A stretch of 64,000 nucleotides of DNA from Kingdonia uniflora. Taxonomy: Eukaryota > Streptophyta > Magnoliopsida > Ranunculales > Circaeasteraceae. Shown one piece after another: positions 12,537-24,183 of the stretch. Positions within the stretch are counted from its first letter, which is position 1, and every line of letters begins with the position of its first letter. The translations under genes were made by a program, and so were the position numbers. Under the pieces are notes generated by a model, which saw nothing but the letters and a program-made list of their open reading frames with translations, had not been told where the DNA came from and did no database searches. The DNA lies in NCBI GenBank assembly GCA_014058105.1, contig JACGCM010002535.1, positions 3,100,001 to 3,164,000 on the forward strand. Direction: 5' to 3'.

Positions 12537-13315
12537 TGATCTAGGAAAATCTAAAGATCAAACCCCTTCAAAAGACACCAACTCGTTCGAGCGAGCCTTG
12601 GAGTCGTTTGAATGAGATATGAGAGGAAGTGCTAATTTGAGCTGAGTCTATTCGACCTGGACTAATTTGAGCTGAGTCTATTCGACCTAGAGTTCCCAGA
12701 AGACCAATTCGAGCTGAGTCTACTCGACCTAGACCAATTCGAACTGAGTCTATTTGACCTGGAGTTCACAGAAGATCAATTCGATCTGAGTTTATTTTTA
12801 GGCAAAAATAGGTAACTCGTTCGAATGACATTTGAAGTTGTTCAAACGAACTGGAGTTCCCATAAGACCAATTCAAGCTGAGGCAATTTCTAGGTAAAAA
12901 TAGGCAAGCCGTTCGAATGACATTGGAGTCGTTCGAAGGACCTGGGGATCACAGAAGACCAATTCATGCTGAGGCTTTTCTTAGGCTTAATTTGGCCAGT
13001 CGTTCGAACGACCCATGGGTTTGTCCAAATAACTATCGTATTCCTTCAATATTTTTAGGCGTTTCAAGGGCATAATGGTCCTATCTTGTAACGAGAAACT
13101 TGTAACCCTCATAAAAGGGTAAGGCTAGGTAAGGTGAAATAGATCTTAGATCAATAAAAAAATTTGTAAGAGAAACTTTAGGTTTTAAGAATAATTCGAT
13201 TGAAATTAAATCATTGAGCAATTAAAGCTCTAAAAGGAAAATTTCTCCCGCCAATTGTATTTGTTCTTAATTTAATTTCTTCGTGTAGGTTAATCTCAAT
13301 TCGATTATGGATTAA
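12537..13315 (+). repeat. 5' LTR of the gypsy element
   Basis: Starts TGATCTAGGAAAATC; the 3' copy starts TGATCCATGAGGATT. A tandem block of GAGCTGAGTCTATTCGACC units (about 12633-12790) and several CGTTCGAACG variants fill the U3-like part. The end point is approximate because the last two bases differ between the two LTRs. Confidence 0.75.
12633..12800 (+). repeat. tandem repeat inside the 5' LTR
   Basis: Several imperfect units built on AATTTGAGCTGAGTCTATTC followed by GACCTGGAC, spaced roughly 35-60 bases apart. A shorter version is present in the 3' LTR at about 24370-24510. Confidence 0.7.
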
Positions 13316-13360
13316 GTGGTAATTGTTTTCCAGTAACGATTATTGGGGGGATTGTAGTTT

Positions 13361-13930
13361 ATGGCCTCTACACGCGACCGACTCAAGCAAACGAAGGAGA
13401 ACCTAGTGAGTCCGTTGGAGATTTACCAGAAACCTGGCTCGAAGAAGAAAACTTTGGAAATGGGAGATTTTAAAGATTGACTCACGAAGTTAGAAACGAA
13501 AGTTTATGACCTAACTACCACTCTAGGGGAGTTAGTAGAGAAATTACGTATCGCGAGCCTTGCGATAGCTTCCGCTTCGGTGAAACAGCGAGAACACACG
13601 AAGAAGAAAGGGGTTGCGAAGGTGGATAAAGATGGTGGTACTGAGGAGGTAGATAGTGATTCTAGTGATACTGAATTCGTCGAAGAGCGATCAGTTATAT
13701 TGTAAGGCAAATGTGCACATTTCAGATAAATGTTGGAAACTTCACCTGGAGCTTAGGCCGAAGGAGGAGCGGAGCAAGAGAGAGAAACGTGCAATAGCCA
13801 CAAAGATTGTTGATCTTCCGAATTTAGAAAAGCCAAATCCTAAACTTACCCTTATATTTCAGCAACCTATGGCTACCGAGGAGACGAGTCGGGAAGAACT
13901 TTTTCATGTTAGCATTCAAGTAAAGTAGAG
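13361..13930 (+). pseudogene. gag-like remnant of the gypsy element
   Basis: An ATG frame at 13361 (MASTRDRLKQTKENLVSPLE) follows the 5' LTR and leader. The frame meets a TGA near 13476, continues through a Lys/Glu-rich stretch to about 13700, and resumes one frame over. In that frame a CKANVHISDKCWKLH stretch resembles a retroviral-type CCHC zinc knuckle (C-x4-H-x4-C). The N-terminal two thirds of a normal gag are missing. Position and the knuckle-like motif make it gag. Confidence 0.5.
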
Positions 13931-15800
13931 CTTAGTAGAGGTCATCATTAAACTGGGTAGTCAGAAGAATTTGATCTCTGAGGTGGTGGTGTAGAAGATG
14001 GGTTTTGCTATTATAGCTCATTCTAAGTCGTATGGTTTGGATTGGATTCAGAAAGATACGGAGTTGAAGATCACAAATCAGAGTATGTTCAAATTTGTGA
14101 TTACTGAAAAGTTTATTGACAAAGTAACGTGTGAGGTGGTTCATTTGGATGTGTGTCAAGTCATCTAGGATAGCCCTTATTTTTGGGACCGAGATGCGAT
14201 TCTTTATCGTAGAGCTCGCAAGTACCATCTTGTGAAGAAGGGGAAAGAGTTTGAAATAAATGTTTGTAAGAAATATGTCACCACCAATAATTTAGTAACG
14301 ACGAATCAGGCGAAGAGGTTGGTTAATGGGAGCGACAAGTTTGTATTGTTGTTGGTACGACCGGTTCAAGAGGGTCCGTCGGTTAAGGTATTGTCTACTT
14401 TGGTAACATCTCCTAAGTAACAAACTGAAATGGGGAAGTTGTAAGAGGAGAATAAATACTTGTTTCTGGGCATAGAAGGGATGTTGCGTAAGAGGGATGT
14501 GGAACATGATATCACCTTGGTGAATGACGAGCTACTACCCAACATTGAGTTGTATTGGACTTCTGTAACCGAGTCTGATGAGATCAAGAAACAGGTACAA
14601 AAACTCTTAGAGCAAGAGGTTATTAATCCGAGTTGTTCGCCTTGTGCTTCATCGGTATTATTGGTGCCAAAGAAGGATGGGTCTTGGAGAATGTATGTGG
14701 ATTATTAGGCGCTGAACAAGATTACTTTAAAGAATCGTTATCCGCTTCTACGGATTGACAAACTTTTGGATGAGTTGCAGAAGACTCGGTTTTTCACCAA
14801 GCTAGATCTTAAGTCGGGTTATCACAAGGTTAGAATCGGGGAAGAAGATACTTAGAAGATAGCTTTCAAGACCAAGCAAGGACTCTTTGAGTGGTTGGTG
14901 ATGCCTTTTAGGTTATGCAACACTTTATCGACATTTATGTGGTTGATAAATGAGGTACTTCGCGCTTTTATCGATAATTTTATGATTGTGTATTTAAATG
15001 ATATCTTAATATATAGTCAAACATGGGAGGAGCACCTCGTGCATATACGCAAGGTGTTGGGCGCATTGCGATCATAACAAGTTTTTTTAAATGGAAAGAA
15101 GTGTGAGTTTAGAAGGAAGGAGCTAGTATACTTGGGATTTATTGTTGGTGGCGGTGAGCTTAAGGTAGATCCAGAGAAGGTCTTGGTAATTACTGATTAG
15201 CCTTGACCCCGTATAGTGACGGAAGTGAGAAGTTTTATGGGTTTTTGTTAGTATTTATGAAAATTTATTCATCATTTTTCACAGATAACCGCACTATTGT
15301 ATTCCTTGATAAAGGCCGGTATAAAGTTTGTATGGGAAGATCACCATGAGAAGACTTTCTAGTTGCTGAAGCGCAAGACTACGGATGCACCAATATTAGC
15401 ATTGCCCAATTTGCAGCGGCCTTTTGAGGCGGAAGCAGATGCATCCGACTATGCATTAGGGGCAATTCTATTACAGGATGGGAGGCCGATTGCTTACCAT
15501 TCTGAGATGTTTATAGGAGCAATACACAACTATCCTACCTACGATAAGGAGTTCTACGCATTATATCAATTAATGAAACAATGGCGGAGTTACTTATTGG
15601 GGAAGGAGGTTATGGTACATTCCGATCACAAACCATTATAGTTTTTATCTACGTAGTCCAAGCTGCAACCAGCTCGCCATATGACGTGGATGTCATACCT
15701 ACAACAGTTCACCTTTATGATCAAGTATTAGAAAGGAGTGGATAACAAAATGGCTGATATGTTATTTCGCCCCCATTATCAACTATTTCCACTTTGTTTG
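13931..15800 (+). pseudogene. gypsy protease-RT-RNase H remnant
   Basis: Reverse transcriptase motifs are readable in order: SSVLLVPKKDGSWRM (about 14650), [16 protein letters not shown] (about 14800), GLFEWLVMPF (about 14880) and YLNDILIYS (about 14990). The last is normally YLDDILIYS; Asp to Asn in the catalytic pair would kill polymerase activity. RNase H follows with EAEADASDYALGAIL, YPTYDKEFYAL and VHSDHKPL (15430-15640). TAG stops interrupt at 14707, 14854, 15198 and elsewhere. Protease remnants before 14250 are poorly preserved. Confidence 0.8.
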
Positions 15801-16632
15801 TAGCTATGCAGATACAGCCGATTGTTCTTTCTGATTATGTTGTAGGGTATGACGACGATAAGAAGCTCAGTGTGATTTACCAGAAGTTGCTGCAAGGCAA
15901 GACATGCGAGTATGTATTGAAGGATGGTTTGATTTACAGGGGCAGTCTACTATGTATTCTTGAAGGTATGGAGACCGTTTGCATTAGATTAAAGAGACAC
16001 ATCGTTCCTGGGTGGCAGGGCATTTCAGGATTGAGAAGACTCTTCTGAATTTGTATTGTAATGTCTATTGGCCGAAGATGCAGGTGGATTTTTTTCGTGT
16101 GGTTCGTGGTTGCGTGCTATATAACACATCGAGGTCTTATAATAGTAAGTTAGGACTGTACTTACCATTACCAGTTCCTAGCTGACCTTGGGAGAGTAGT
16201 TCGATGGATTTTATGGATAGTTTGCCCATGACCAAGTGTAAGAATGACTATTTATTTGTGGTGGTGGATCAATTCAACAAGATAATTGTTCTTATTCCAT
16301 GCCAGAAGACAGTCATCGGGGAAGGAGCTGCGTGATTACTTTTCAGAGACGTCTGGAGATATTTTAGTCTCTCTTCTTCTATTATTTTTGATAGGGATAG
16401 CCACTTTTTAAGGCATTTCTGGAGATCGTTATAGGGGATAATGGATATTAAGTTGAAAAAAAGTAGTGCCTTTCATCCACAGATTGACGGGCAAACAGAT
16501 GTAGTTAATCGTACTTTGGTTCACTTATTACAAGGATTCCATTCTAAGCATCCTAAGAGTTAGGATGAGAGTTTACCGCATTTTTAGTTTATGTTTAACC
16601 GGACGATTCATGATTCCACTTTGAAGCCTCCA
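15800..16632 (+). pseudogene. gypsy integrase remnant, part 1
   Basis: Includes WQGHFGIEKTLLNLY-like and CNVYWPKMQVDFFRVVRGC stretches of the zinc-binding region (16010-16120), MDFMDSLPMTK (16205) and FDRDSHF of the catalytic core, and FHPQIDGQTDVVNRTL (16475-16520). The frame reaches NRTIHDSTLKPP at 16632, where the CACTA element interrupts it. It resumes as FEVCFGYLPQSPFDM at 23584 in exactly the same phase. Confidence 0.8.
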
Positions 16633-16689
16633 CACTACACCAATTTTAGCAAAATACTACGGAATCTGTCTATGGTAAAATGTTATTAG

Positions 16690-16950
16690 CCACGGACTTT
16701 GGTTGTGGTAGAGGCCTGTAGTAAAAGGTGCATGACAATTTTTTTGCCAGACTTTATCCAAGTTTAAAGTACTGTTTTGCCACGGATTTAATCCGTGGTA
16801 ATTTTTTATGCCACAGACTTTATCCGAGCTTAAAGTACTGTTTTTGCCACAGATTAAATCCGTGGCAATTTTTTTACCACGGACTTTATCCGAGCTTAAA
16901 GTATTGTTTTGCCACGGATTTAATCTGTGGTTAATTTATTACCATGAATA
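16690..16950 (+). repeat. subterminal repeat array of the CACTA element (left)
   Basis: At least four imperfect units combine a GACTTTATCCGAGCTTAAAG stretch with a GCCACGGATTTAATCCGTGG palindrome. Such arrays are usual transposase-binding regions at CACTA ends. Confidence 0.8.
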
Positions 16951-17600
16951 TAAATTGTTTTATAAAACAAGGTTAGACACAATCTTAATCAGTGGCTATT
17001 TATTTAATACCAACAAAATCCGTGGCAATTCTTTTTTATTTTTTCAAAAAAAATATTCACAAACATATCAAAAAAGTTATTAGACCATAATTCATACAAC
17101 AATCATAAACTCGTACGTTCATCAAACAGTCATAAACTCAGGTTCATACAACAATCATAAACTCACAGATTTATACAACATTCATAGACTCAGTTCAATG
17201 TGCTTACAAACTTACTCGACAATTAAAAGAAGATTCCTTATAATAGACACATCCCATACAAAGTTTGAGAAACACATAACGACTTGACCTACCACGCGTC
17301 CCCTATAAAAGAAAGTATTCAGGGTCAAAATATCATAAGATAGTTGGATATAACTAGAAAAAAATGTGAAGGTTAATTAATTATGTTTATGTTACCTTCA
17401 ATACTATACATAATGATAACTCAAATCGTCTCTGGACCACTCCAATAGTACCAAATGTACACCATCCGTCTTACAGTGAAGAAAAATCGATAGCTTGAGA
17501 CATGATCTCCCCAATGAATATGAAAAGGACCACCAACAAAGCGTGTTTACTGGAAGGAAAAAAGAAATGCAATGTTTACAGAAAATGCAGAGAGAGAGAA
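16951..17600. other. CACTA interior, no gene recognised
   Basis: AT-rich DNA with a loose tandem motif (CATACAACAATCATAAACTC and variants, about 17085-17190). No coding signal is seen. Confidence 0.5.
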
Positions 17601-17610
17601 GTGCTTACTG

Positions 17611-18058
17611 GATACTTTGCAGAAAAAAATGGATGAGGCTTTCTTGAGCATGCAGCTCTATGAAAAAGCATTAGATCTGTTTAAAGATGAACTATCAACC
17701 TCAGTTATCTTACACAAACATTTGATATAGACGACAACTACTTCTATCACAGATACGCTTTTAACGAATTCAGATATTTATAACAGACTCAATAATGGAG
17801 TTGAAATTGAAGACTCTCAAAGCCCAGAGTTTACCTCACTCAGTTTTGGGGATTGAATATCTCTTGCAAATAAGTTTCCTGGATCTCTTTCAGTCAAGGC
17901 ACTTGCAGGGGTTGAGGCTTTGGAGGGAAAGCGGGTTGAAATATTCATAACCACACTAAGAGCGATAGCAGAGGAAAGTGGGCTATTGTTGAAGAAGCTA
18001 GATAAGAAAATGGAGAGGACACTCTTGCATTTCTATCGTAAGGATTTGACATCTCAAG
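17611..18058 (+). pseudogene. captured host-gene fragment, family not recognised
   Basis: Two stretches read as protein in the plus direction: 17611-17730 (DTLQKKMDEAFLSMQLYEKA and onward, ending in a stop) and about 17745-18058 (SDIYNRLNNGVEIEDSQSPE..., then SVKALAGVEALEGKRVE and LLLKKLDKKMERTLLHFY). The second has one internal stop (TGA near 17855) and ends at a plausible splice donor (CAAG|GTTTCT-like). The composition and helical heptads look like a genuine host protein, but I cannot name the family. It lies within the CACTA element. Confidence 0.45.
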
Positions 18059-19002
18059 TTTCTACAGGACAATAAACATAACGGTGGATCGAAAAAAAAA
18101 GAGGTGATTAAACAGGACAATAAACATAAGGGTGGATCGGAAAAAAAGAGTTATGATAATACAACTCACATGAGGGATATCAAACATAGATAAAACTACA
18201 ACAAGATCAAGTTCTTTAGCTTTTATCACAAGAAGAGAGGCATGCAATCATGTAATAGTATTTTGAAGGTTTGTGAGGCAACTTACCTGTACCATACGCT
18301 TCTTTTTCCTTATAAATGTTTATGTATCAGCCTAACTTGCCTCAAATTGATCAGAAAATGTCATACCATGCACTCATGGAAAAAAAACTAGCACTGTCAT
18401 TACTCGTTAGCACAACTCTGAACTTGTCCTGCATTAACATTCGCTATGAAGCCAATGAAACCAACAACAATATAAAGATAAATAGGAAAATACGAAGAGA
18501 AAATTATTGCCTTGGTAATTTGAACCGAATAGATCACGTGCTCCCCATACAGACAATCGGAGAATCACTCGCCCATTCAGTCCCCAGTGCATGACCAACA
18601 TGGCCCCAACTTGAAACCCTAGACGTTTCATTCATTACAAAATAAATAACATTCAGTTTCCAAACACTATCAGAGAGAAAAACATGAGAAAAACATGCCT
18701 GTGTAAATTGTAGAATATTCCTTTGGACATTTTCTAGTTTAGCTTTGCTTTCACTTTTGGGAATGTAACTAGAGCACACAAATTTTGAGAGAATAATAAA
18801 AAGACCACAGGAATAAATGTTGAATGATTTTAGTCCTTAACGCTATCTTTTAATACCACGTACAGTATTTTTTGCGTACATGAAAACATTTATCTAACTT
18901 AGGCACAACACACTCATTAACATGAAAAAACAAATGTAACATGGCTAGAAGTCCCCATAGGTGTGCTACCCGAAATAGCTTAGGCACAACACGAAATGAG
19001 CT

Positions 19003-19095
19003 ATTCCGCTTCTTTGCTATTCTGAGTGTCCCAACTAGTGCTTCGAATATGTTGGCACACCTATCGTCGTGAAAGAGCATGCCAAATGTGACCTT
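19003..19095 (-). pseudogene. captured Costars-family (ABRACL-like) exon
   Basis: The minus frame reads KVTFGMLFHDDRCANIFEAL followed by VGTLRIAKKRN. This is the core of the small Costars protein conserved from plants to animals, which is linked to actin dynamics. A splice-acceptor-like TTGTTGTGAAG precedes it. The exon before and the C-terminal end of the protein are not found next to it, so only one exon appears to be captured. It sits inside the CACTA element on the strand opposite to the 17.6-18.1 kb fragment. Confidence 0.75.
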
Positions 19096-20304
19096 CACAA
19101 CAAAAAGAGAGCTAAATAACAAATTTGGAGCGAAGAGAAGAGAAAAATTAAACTACTTTTCCATAACTATGTGTCTATGAATGCTCATGACTGTTTCGTA
19201 TTTTCAGTTTTCAAGTGATCACTAATGCTAATAAGAATAAATTTAACTATATCTAAAACATGAAATTATCAACTACATATGTGACTTATACTTCATCTTT
19301 ATGTTATATTGAAAAATCATAGATGATTTACCTGGGTTTGCAATCATTTTAACTGCCATTACAACGATAAAGCAGTTTATGGCACTGTTCACATGTCACT
19401 ATTATCTGTTCACATGATCATAGGCTCAAGCTTGGAGGAGCAACCCTTTAACCGAGCTCTCCCGTGTAAGCAAGAACCTTTTCTTACCCAAACAGGAGAC
19501 TACAATAATACTATAGAAGATTGGGTAATTAGATATCGTTGGAAAAGTAGGTTCAACTTCAAGTTGTTGAAGCATTTTTTTTTTGTCAGTTGTACGAGTT
19601 GTGTTGGATTGTCCGTTTTGTTACTTAACAAAGTGCATAAGTCGACAAGGTGAGCTCTTTGAAATGGAAAAGCTAGACGACCACAATTATGACGTCATAC
19701 ATCATTACTTTGACATCGTTTTTCACTAATTTACTTGAAATGGCCTACATGAGTATGTCTATTTTACATAATAGACTGAAGATGGCCACTATGTAAGACT
19801 TACAAAATGACAAAATATGTAATTTCTATATGTTATTGGAATACATGGTTGGAGGCTTTTAAGTAATTCTTGAGAAAAGAAAAAGTAATTAGGCAAACCA
19901 ATACAGAAGTTATAAACAGTTTCGAAAGACATACCCCAGATAACTCTGCCAACTATCTATCCATGACCTTGAAAGTAAATATGCTTGATATTGGATCTAT
20001 AATAGAATGGCCTAATTGACTTGCAAGAAAGTAGCCCTATTACACAAGTAAAATCCACACAAATGTTAAACTAAGCGGAATTAACAACAAAAGTAGTCCT
20101 AGAGGTTAAATATAATGAATACAGGAACCTCTCAAATTTTAGGGCCATGGAGCAGATGATAATGGACTCAATCTATTTGTTACTCCCACTTATATGAGAT
20201 TGATTTGGCCTTTAAACACTCAGAAAGGAAAAGAGGGAAATGAATTATTTGTGAAAAAACAAGAGAGAAAGGGCAACAAAATAATGAAAAGATAATAAAT
20301 TAAA

Positions 20305-20421
20305 AATTGCCACAGACTGAACTACAATTTGCCACGGATTTACTTAGTGCTAAAGTTACTACAGTAGAAATCCATGGTAAAGTTCAAAAGAGACTGGCAA
20401 AATTGTAATTTTGGTGTAGTG
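20305..20421 (-). repeat. internal right-type CACTA terminus
   Basis: GCCACAGACTG and GCCACGGATTTACTTAG subterminal words are followed by a terminus TTGGTGTAGTG at 20411-20421, the perfect inverse of CACTACACCAA at 16633. The following bases (AAT) do not match the CCA duplication, so this end is not the boundary with the gypsy element. Confidence 0.75.
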
Positions 20422-21406
20422 AATAATCCGGAAAATTCGAGAAAATACCTTTATATAATACCAACATACTACCTTGTGCAATATCCGCTACATGTTGACC
20501 ATAAGGTTCATATGGTTCATTTTGTAGCTACCTTGTGTAATATCACAGCTGATGAATACATTTTGCAGCTGCTAAAGAAAAAAAATATTAGCAAGAAACG
20601 TATATATCTGGGATTAAGTCGCGGTTTATTAAGATATAAGTACCTTTTTTTTTGGGAATGAAGATAAGAATAATGCGTATAAGATACCGAATAACCATTT
20701 GATTCAAGGAAAGAGAAAGTCTCACTCGAGTACATTTGTCTGATTATCACCCAAGTCAGACCTGCTGCTATTATTTCCAACTAAATGGTGGAAAAGCACG
20801 CCAGCAACAACACTAACACTAACATTAGCACAACTAGTAAGAATTGCTTTCCAAGCGACATCCCGACATCGTTGAACACCCGTCTCAAATTATCAATGAA
20901 AGTTGTCATAAGTGATACATTTTTATTCACTTTCCCTTTCTGTAGAAGTCATCTTGGTCATGTTATTAATGTATCTGACTACGCCAAACATACTGATTAT
21001 TAACGTGATCCCAGATTCCTCCAAAGGCTAAATTTATGGTATGAGCAGAAACTCTGATTTGAGCATCTAAAAGAGTACGAGAATATGATCTCATCTCTTC
21101 TCGCTTGAAAACCCAGTAAAATGTCTAACTCACAAATACCCCGAATAAGAGACTGTAAGGACTCGAGGCAAACATACAACATTTGCAGAAATAAAACACC
21201 TACGACTAAATTCCCCTGAGAAACATTAAAAGTTATAGAGAAGTCTATCATACAACCCTTTTTGAACAGATCATGCATCATTTTTGGAAAATATATGATG
21301 ACGCATTCTGAAGATCTTCTTCCTACAATAAACACGTAAGAAGTAATCAGGTTCAGTTAATCTTATTTCCCTTCTTGAACTGATCATAAATAAATCAATC
21401 TCTTTA
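20422..21406. other. CACTA-carried DNA 3' of the PPR fragment
   Basis: Sequence between the internal terminus and the PPR stop. It may include 3' untranslated or intronic sequence of the captured PPR gene (read on the minus strand). No separate coding region is recognised. Confidence 0.4.
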
Positions 21407-22818
21407 CTAATAATCAAGGCAAGAACACATGCCTCCCATAAAATGGTGGAACCTACTACCATTTCTCACTATAATCTCCCTCTTAAAAACCTTAGAGATT
21501 ATCTTAGAAACCTCCTGGCAATCCCCACAAACTCTAAAATTATTCACAACCCAGATACCGCTCCCGACATCCATCACCAAAAAACCAAAAGCAATGGTTA
21601 GTTTCTCACTATGCTCTCTAATGACATTTTCCTTTTCCTCCTCTGATATATCATGCAACACTGGTGAAATATCTAGACCATACCCAGCCAATAACAATCG
21701 ACTTTCAATCTCTTTAAGTTTTTCGTAAATCTCGGATGACCGCTCGTGGTCTCTATCCCCTGCAATGAACTTATGAGTCTTCCCTTCAGCTTTAATCAAG
21801 CTCCATCCCGCAACTTTAGTTGCACCCCGGTCAGCCATTAATCTCCTAACCCGTATAAAATCTCCCCATTTCTTTGATTTGGCATAAATATTAGCTAAAA
21901 GGACGTAATTTCCATCATACGTAGGATCCAGTTGAATTACTTTTTCCCCAATAGTTTCACCCAATTCTACTAACCCATGAATCTTACATGCAGCCAGCAA
22001 TGTATCCCATACTACAGGGTCTGGTTTAATCAACATCTTCTCAATCAACTCAAGACCCTCACTTACAAAACCTGTACAGCCCAAGAGATCAACCATACAC
22101 CCATAATGCTCAATCTCTGGCTCGATACCATAAATCTCTCTAATCAACTTGAAGTAATACCTCCCGTCATTCACAAGCCCTGCTCTATTACAGGCATTCA
22201 AGATCCCAACAAAGGTAACATTAGTTGGAGAGAGTCCTTCTCTAATGAAGCTTTTAAACAACGAAACGGCTTCCTTTCCAAAGCCGTGCATAGCCCTACC
22301 GCTAATCATGACATTCCACTCTCAAACATCTCTACGAGGCATCTCACTAAACACTTTTTTGGAGATTTCGATGCATCCACATTTTGCGTACTTGTCAATT
22401 AAACCTGCACCAATGCTAACACTCATAGGGAACTTCACTGAGTTCATATTGGAGTGAACAAATTGTCCTTGCTCGAGCAAACCCATTTGAGCACACACTG
22501 AAAGAGTCGTAACCAATATAGCCTCGTTAAACTTGAACCCTTTTTCCCTCATCTCTCTAAAACACTTTAAACCCGTCTCTAATTCCCCCCCTTGAACATA
22601 ACCCATTATCATTGTACTCCACCAGATAACATCTCTCTCGGGCATTTCTTCAAACAAATCCTCCATCACATTAATCCGCTCATCTATAGCATAACTAGCT
22701 AAAATCACATTCCAAGTGACTGCATCACGACATTGAGGACTTTCATCAAACACCCATCTCGACTTATCAGTTTCGCAACAAGCAGTGTAGAAATGAATTA
22801 AAGAATTCCGTATACTTT
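21407..22818 (-). pseudogene. captured PPR-DYW protein fragment
   Basis: The minus frame begins near 22818 (RNSLIHFYTACCETDKSRW) and runs to 21407. It shows PLS-type pentatricopeptide repeats (AVTWNVILASYAI, DVIWWSTMIMGYVQGGE, SIGAGLIDKYAKCGC), then E motifs (KPDPVVWDTLLAACKIHG, DGNYVLLANIYAKSKKW) and a DYW deaminase-like domain with REHSEKLTIAF (the HxE motif) and CGDCQEVSK. This family edits organelle RNA. Two tryptophan codons are now stops: TGA at 22322-22324 (RRDV-stop-EWNVMISG) and TAG at 21407-21409, which turns the final DYW into DY. The N-terminal repeats and any transit peptide are absent. It is a truncated, broken copy carried by the CACTA element. Confidence 0.85.
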
Positions 22819-22819
22819 A

Positions 22820-23494
22820 CAAAAGTATCATTGAAAAGTCCAAATTTCAGAGCATGGGCAGAGGGAGGAAATACAGACGAACATGTCGCATGTCCCATTT
22901 AGCATTCATCACTTTGAAAATCAGAAAACAAACACCTCCTAAGAATAGAAAGTCAAATAAGAAAATCTATGATTAGTGTTTAGTGACTACTCACAGTGCT
23001 CCTTCTTTGCACAATAGCAACGGCAACAGCAACAGCAAGTGCATATGCCCTGCAGCCATGACGACTGCTCAGATCTACCAACTCTTTCTCAATACTCTTG
23101 TTCTTTGCAGATACCTCAATCCATCCATCAATATCAGCCCACAAGAACAAATGCAGAAATATGAAATTCAAGAGAGAGAGAGAGAACTCACAGTTAATTG
23201 TAACTACCCATTGTTATTCGATTTACAGAGCAATTCTTAGGTCTTCTGAAAAATTCAAGATGAACTTCAGGAAACTCTAAAAAATTAAGAATAAATCCTG
23301 CAATATGAATCTGATTCTCGATAATTAATTAATAGAAGAAACTTGGTTTTAGGAGTAAAAGAAGCTTAATTTTGAAGAGTGAAGGGGATTTAGGCGAAAA
23401 GGGTAATGTGAAAGCTAGAAGGATAAACATTTGGGGGAAATTCTCGATTTGATGCAAAAGCGAAGAAGCTTAATTTGAGTGATGAGAAAATGCC
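22820..23494. other. CACTA interior between PPR fragment and right end
   Basis: AT-rich DNA with a short GA-repeat (23171-23185) and a GCAACGGCAACAGCAACAGC microrepeat near 23015. The minus frame at 22980-23171 is low-complexity (Ala-Val repeats). I assign no gene. Confidence 0.45.
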
Positions 23495-23580
23495 ACAAAT
23501 CTTTTTCGAATTGCTACAGAAAAAGTTTATGCCTATTTAACCAAAGCCAAAGTCCATGGTAAAACTTAAAAAATAGTTGT
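23495..23580 (-). repeat. degenerate outer right end of the CACTA element
   Basis: GCCACAAATCTTTTTCG, GCTACAGAAAAAG and AAAGTCCATGGTAAAACTT words parallel those at 20340-20400 (AATCCATGGTAAAGTTC), then AATAGTTGT abuts CCA. It lacks a clean TAGTG but matches the position required by the gypsy frame. Confidence 0.6.
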
Positions 23581-23583
23581 CCA

Positions 23584-24183
23584 TTTGAAGTTTGTTTTGG
23601 GTACTTGCCTCAAAGCCCATTTGATATGACTTTTAGTCTTAGCAGGAAGACGGTGTTAGGAAATGAGGAAGATGAACAAGTTAAAAGCTCAGAGTTTTAT
23701 TGAGAGGATAAACAAGGTTCATGAGGCGGTTGAGTACAATTGAAGAAGACTCAAATGAAGTATAAGGCTTGACACAACAAGCACCGGGTTGAGTGTACTT
23801 TTAAAGAGGGTGACCTAGTTTGGTTGTATTTGTGTAAGGAACGACTAAAGGGAAAATACAAGAAACTCAAGTCTATCCGTTATGGTCCGTTCACTATATT
23901 TAAGAAGATTGGTGGCAATGCCTTCCAATTGGATTTGCCACATTTTATGAAGATGTATTCGGTGATTAACATTGAGCATTAGAAGTTGTTTGAGCCATCT
24001 CTATTAGATGAAGACTCTACAATCGACTCTCGCCTACCGTCAGTTGATGACTTATGGATAAAAAGAGAAGATCCATTGCAGGAGGATAGTATTATAGAGA
24101 GTAAAGTTCATGCTATAAGACGGGGTATTATCGAGTCGTTCCGAGTTGGGAAGAAAGGTCAACTACCTAGCAAGTCGAAGTAG
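23584..24183 (+). pseudogene. gypsy integrase remnant, part 2 and C-terminus
   Basis: Continues the integrase from 16632: FEVCFGYLPQSPFDM, then a HRVEC-type stretch, YKKLKSIRYGPFTIFKKIG (23860-23910), NAFQLDLPHFMKMYSVINI and LFEPSLLDEDSTIDSRLPSV. It ends at RRGIIESFRVGKKGQLPSKS. Such a tail follows gypsy integrases and can contain a chromodomain-like end. Several stops and a shift at about 23740 are present. Confidence 0.8.

Larger units (their letters stand above)
16633..23580. mobile_element. CACTA transposon carrying host gene fragments
   Basis: Starts CACTACACCAATTTTAGC at 16633. Subterminal repeats of the type GCCACGGATTTAATCCGTGG fill 16690-16940 and recur at 20305-20400 and 23495-23575. 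The flanking triplet CCA occurs at 16630-16632 and 23581-23583, a 3-bp duplication as expected for CACTA. Removing the element and one CCA restores the gypsy integrase frame. A perfect inverted terminus, TTGGTGTAGTG, lies inside at 20411-20421, while the outer right end (AATAGTTGT) is degenerate. I see no intact transposase. The interior holds a Costars fragment, a PPR-DYW fragment and an unrecognised exon set, so this is a gene-capturing, non-autonomous element. Confidence 0.75.

Noticed and set aside
16728..17083. open frames with repeated LYPSLKYCF peptides
   Set aside because: They translate the CACTA subterminal repeats and are not coding.
16950..17220. CRISPR-like repeats (CATACAACAATCATAAACTC)
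   Set aside because: Loose, uneven, AT-rich tandem words in a plant transposon; no regular spacers.
21429..22457. plus-strand open frames across 21.4-22.5 kb
   Set aside because: They are shadows of the minus-strand PPR fragment.
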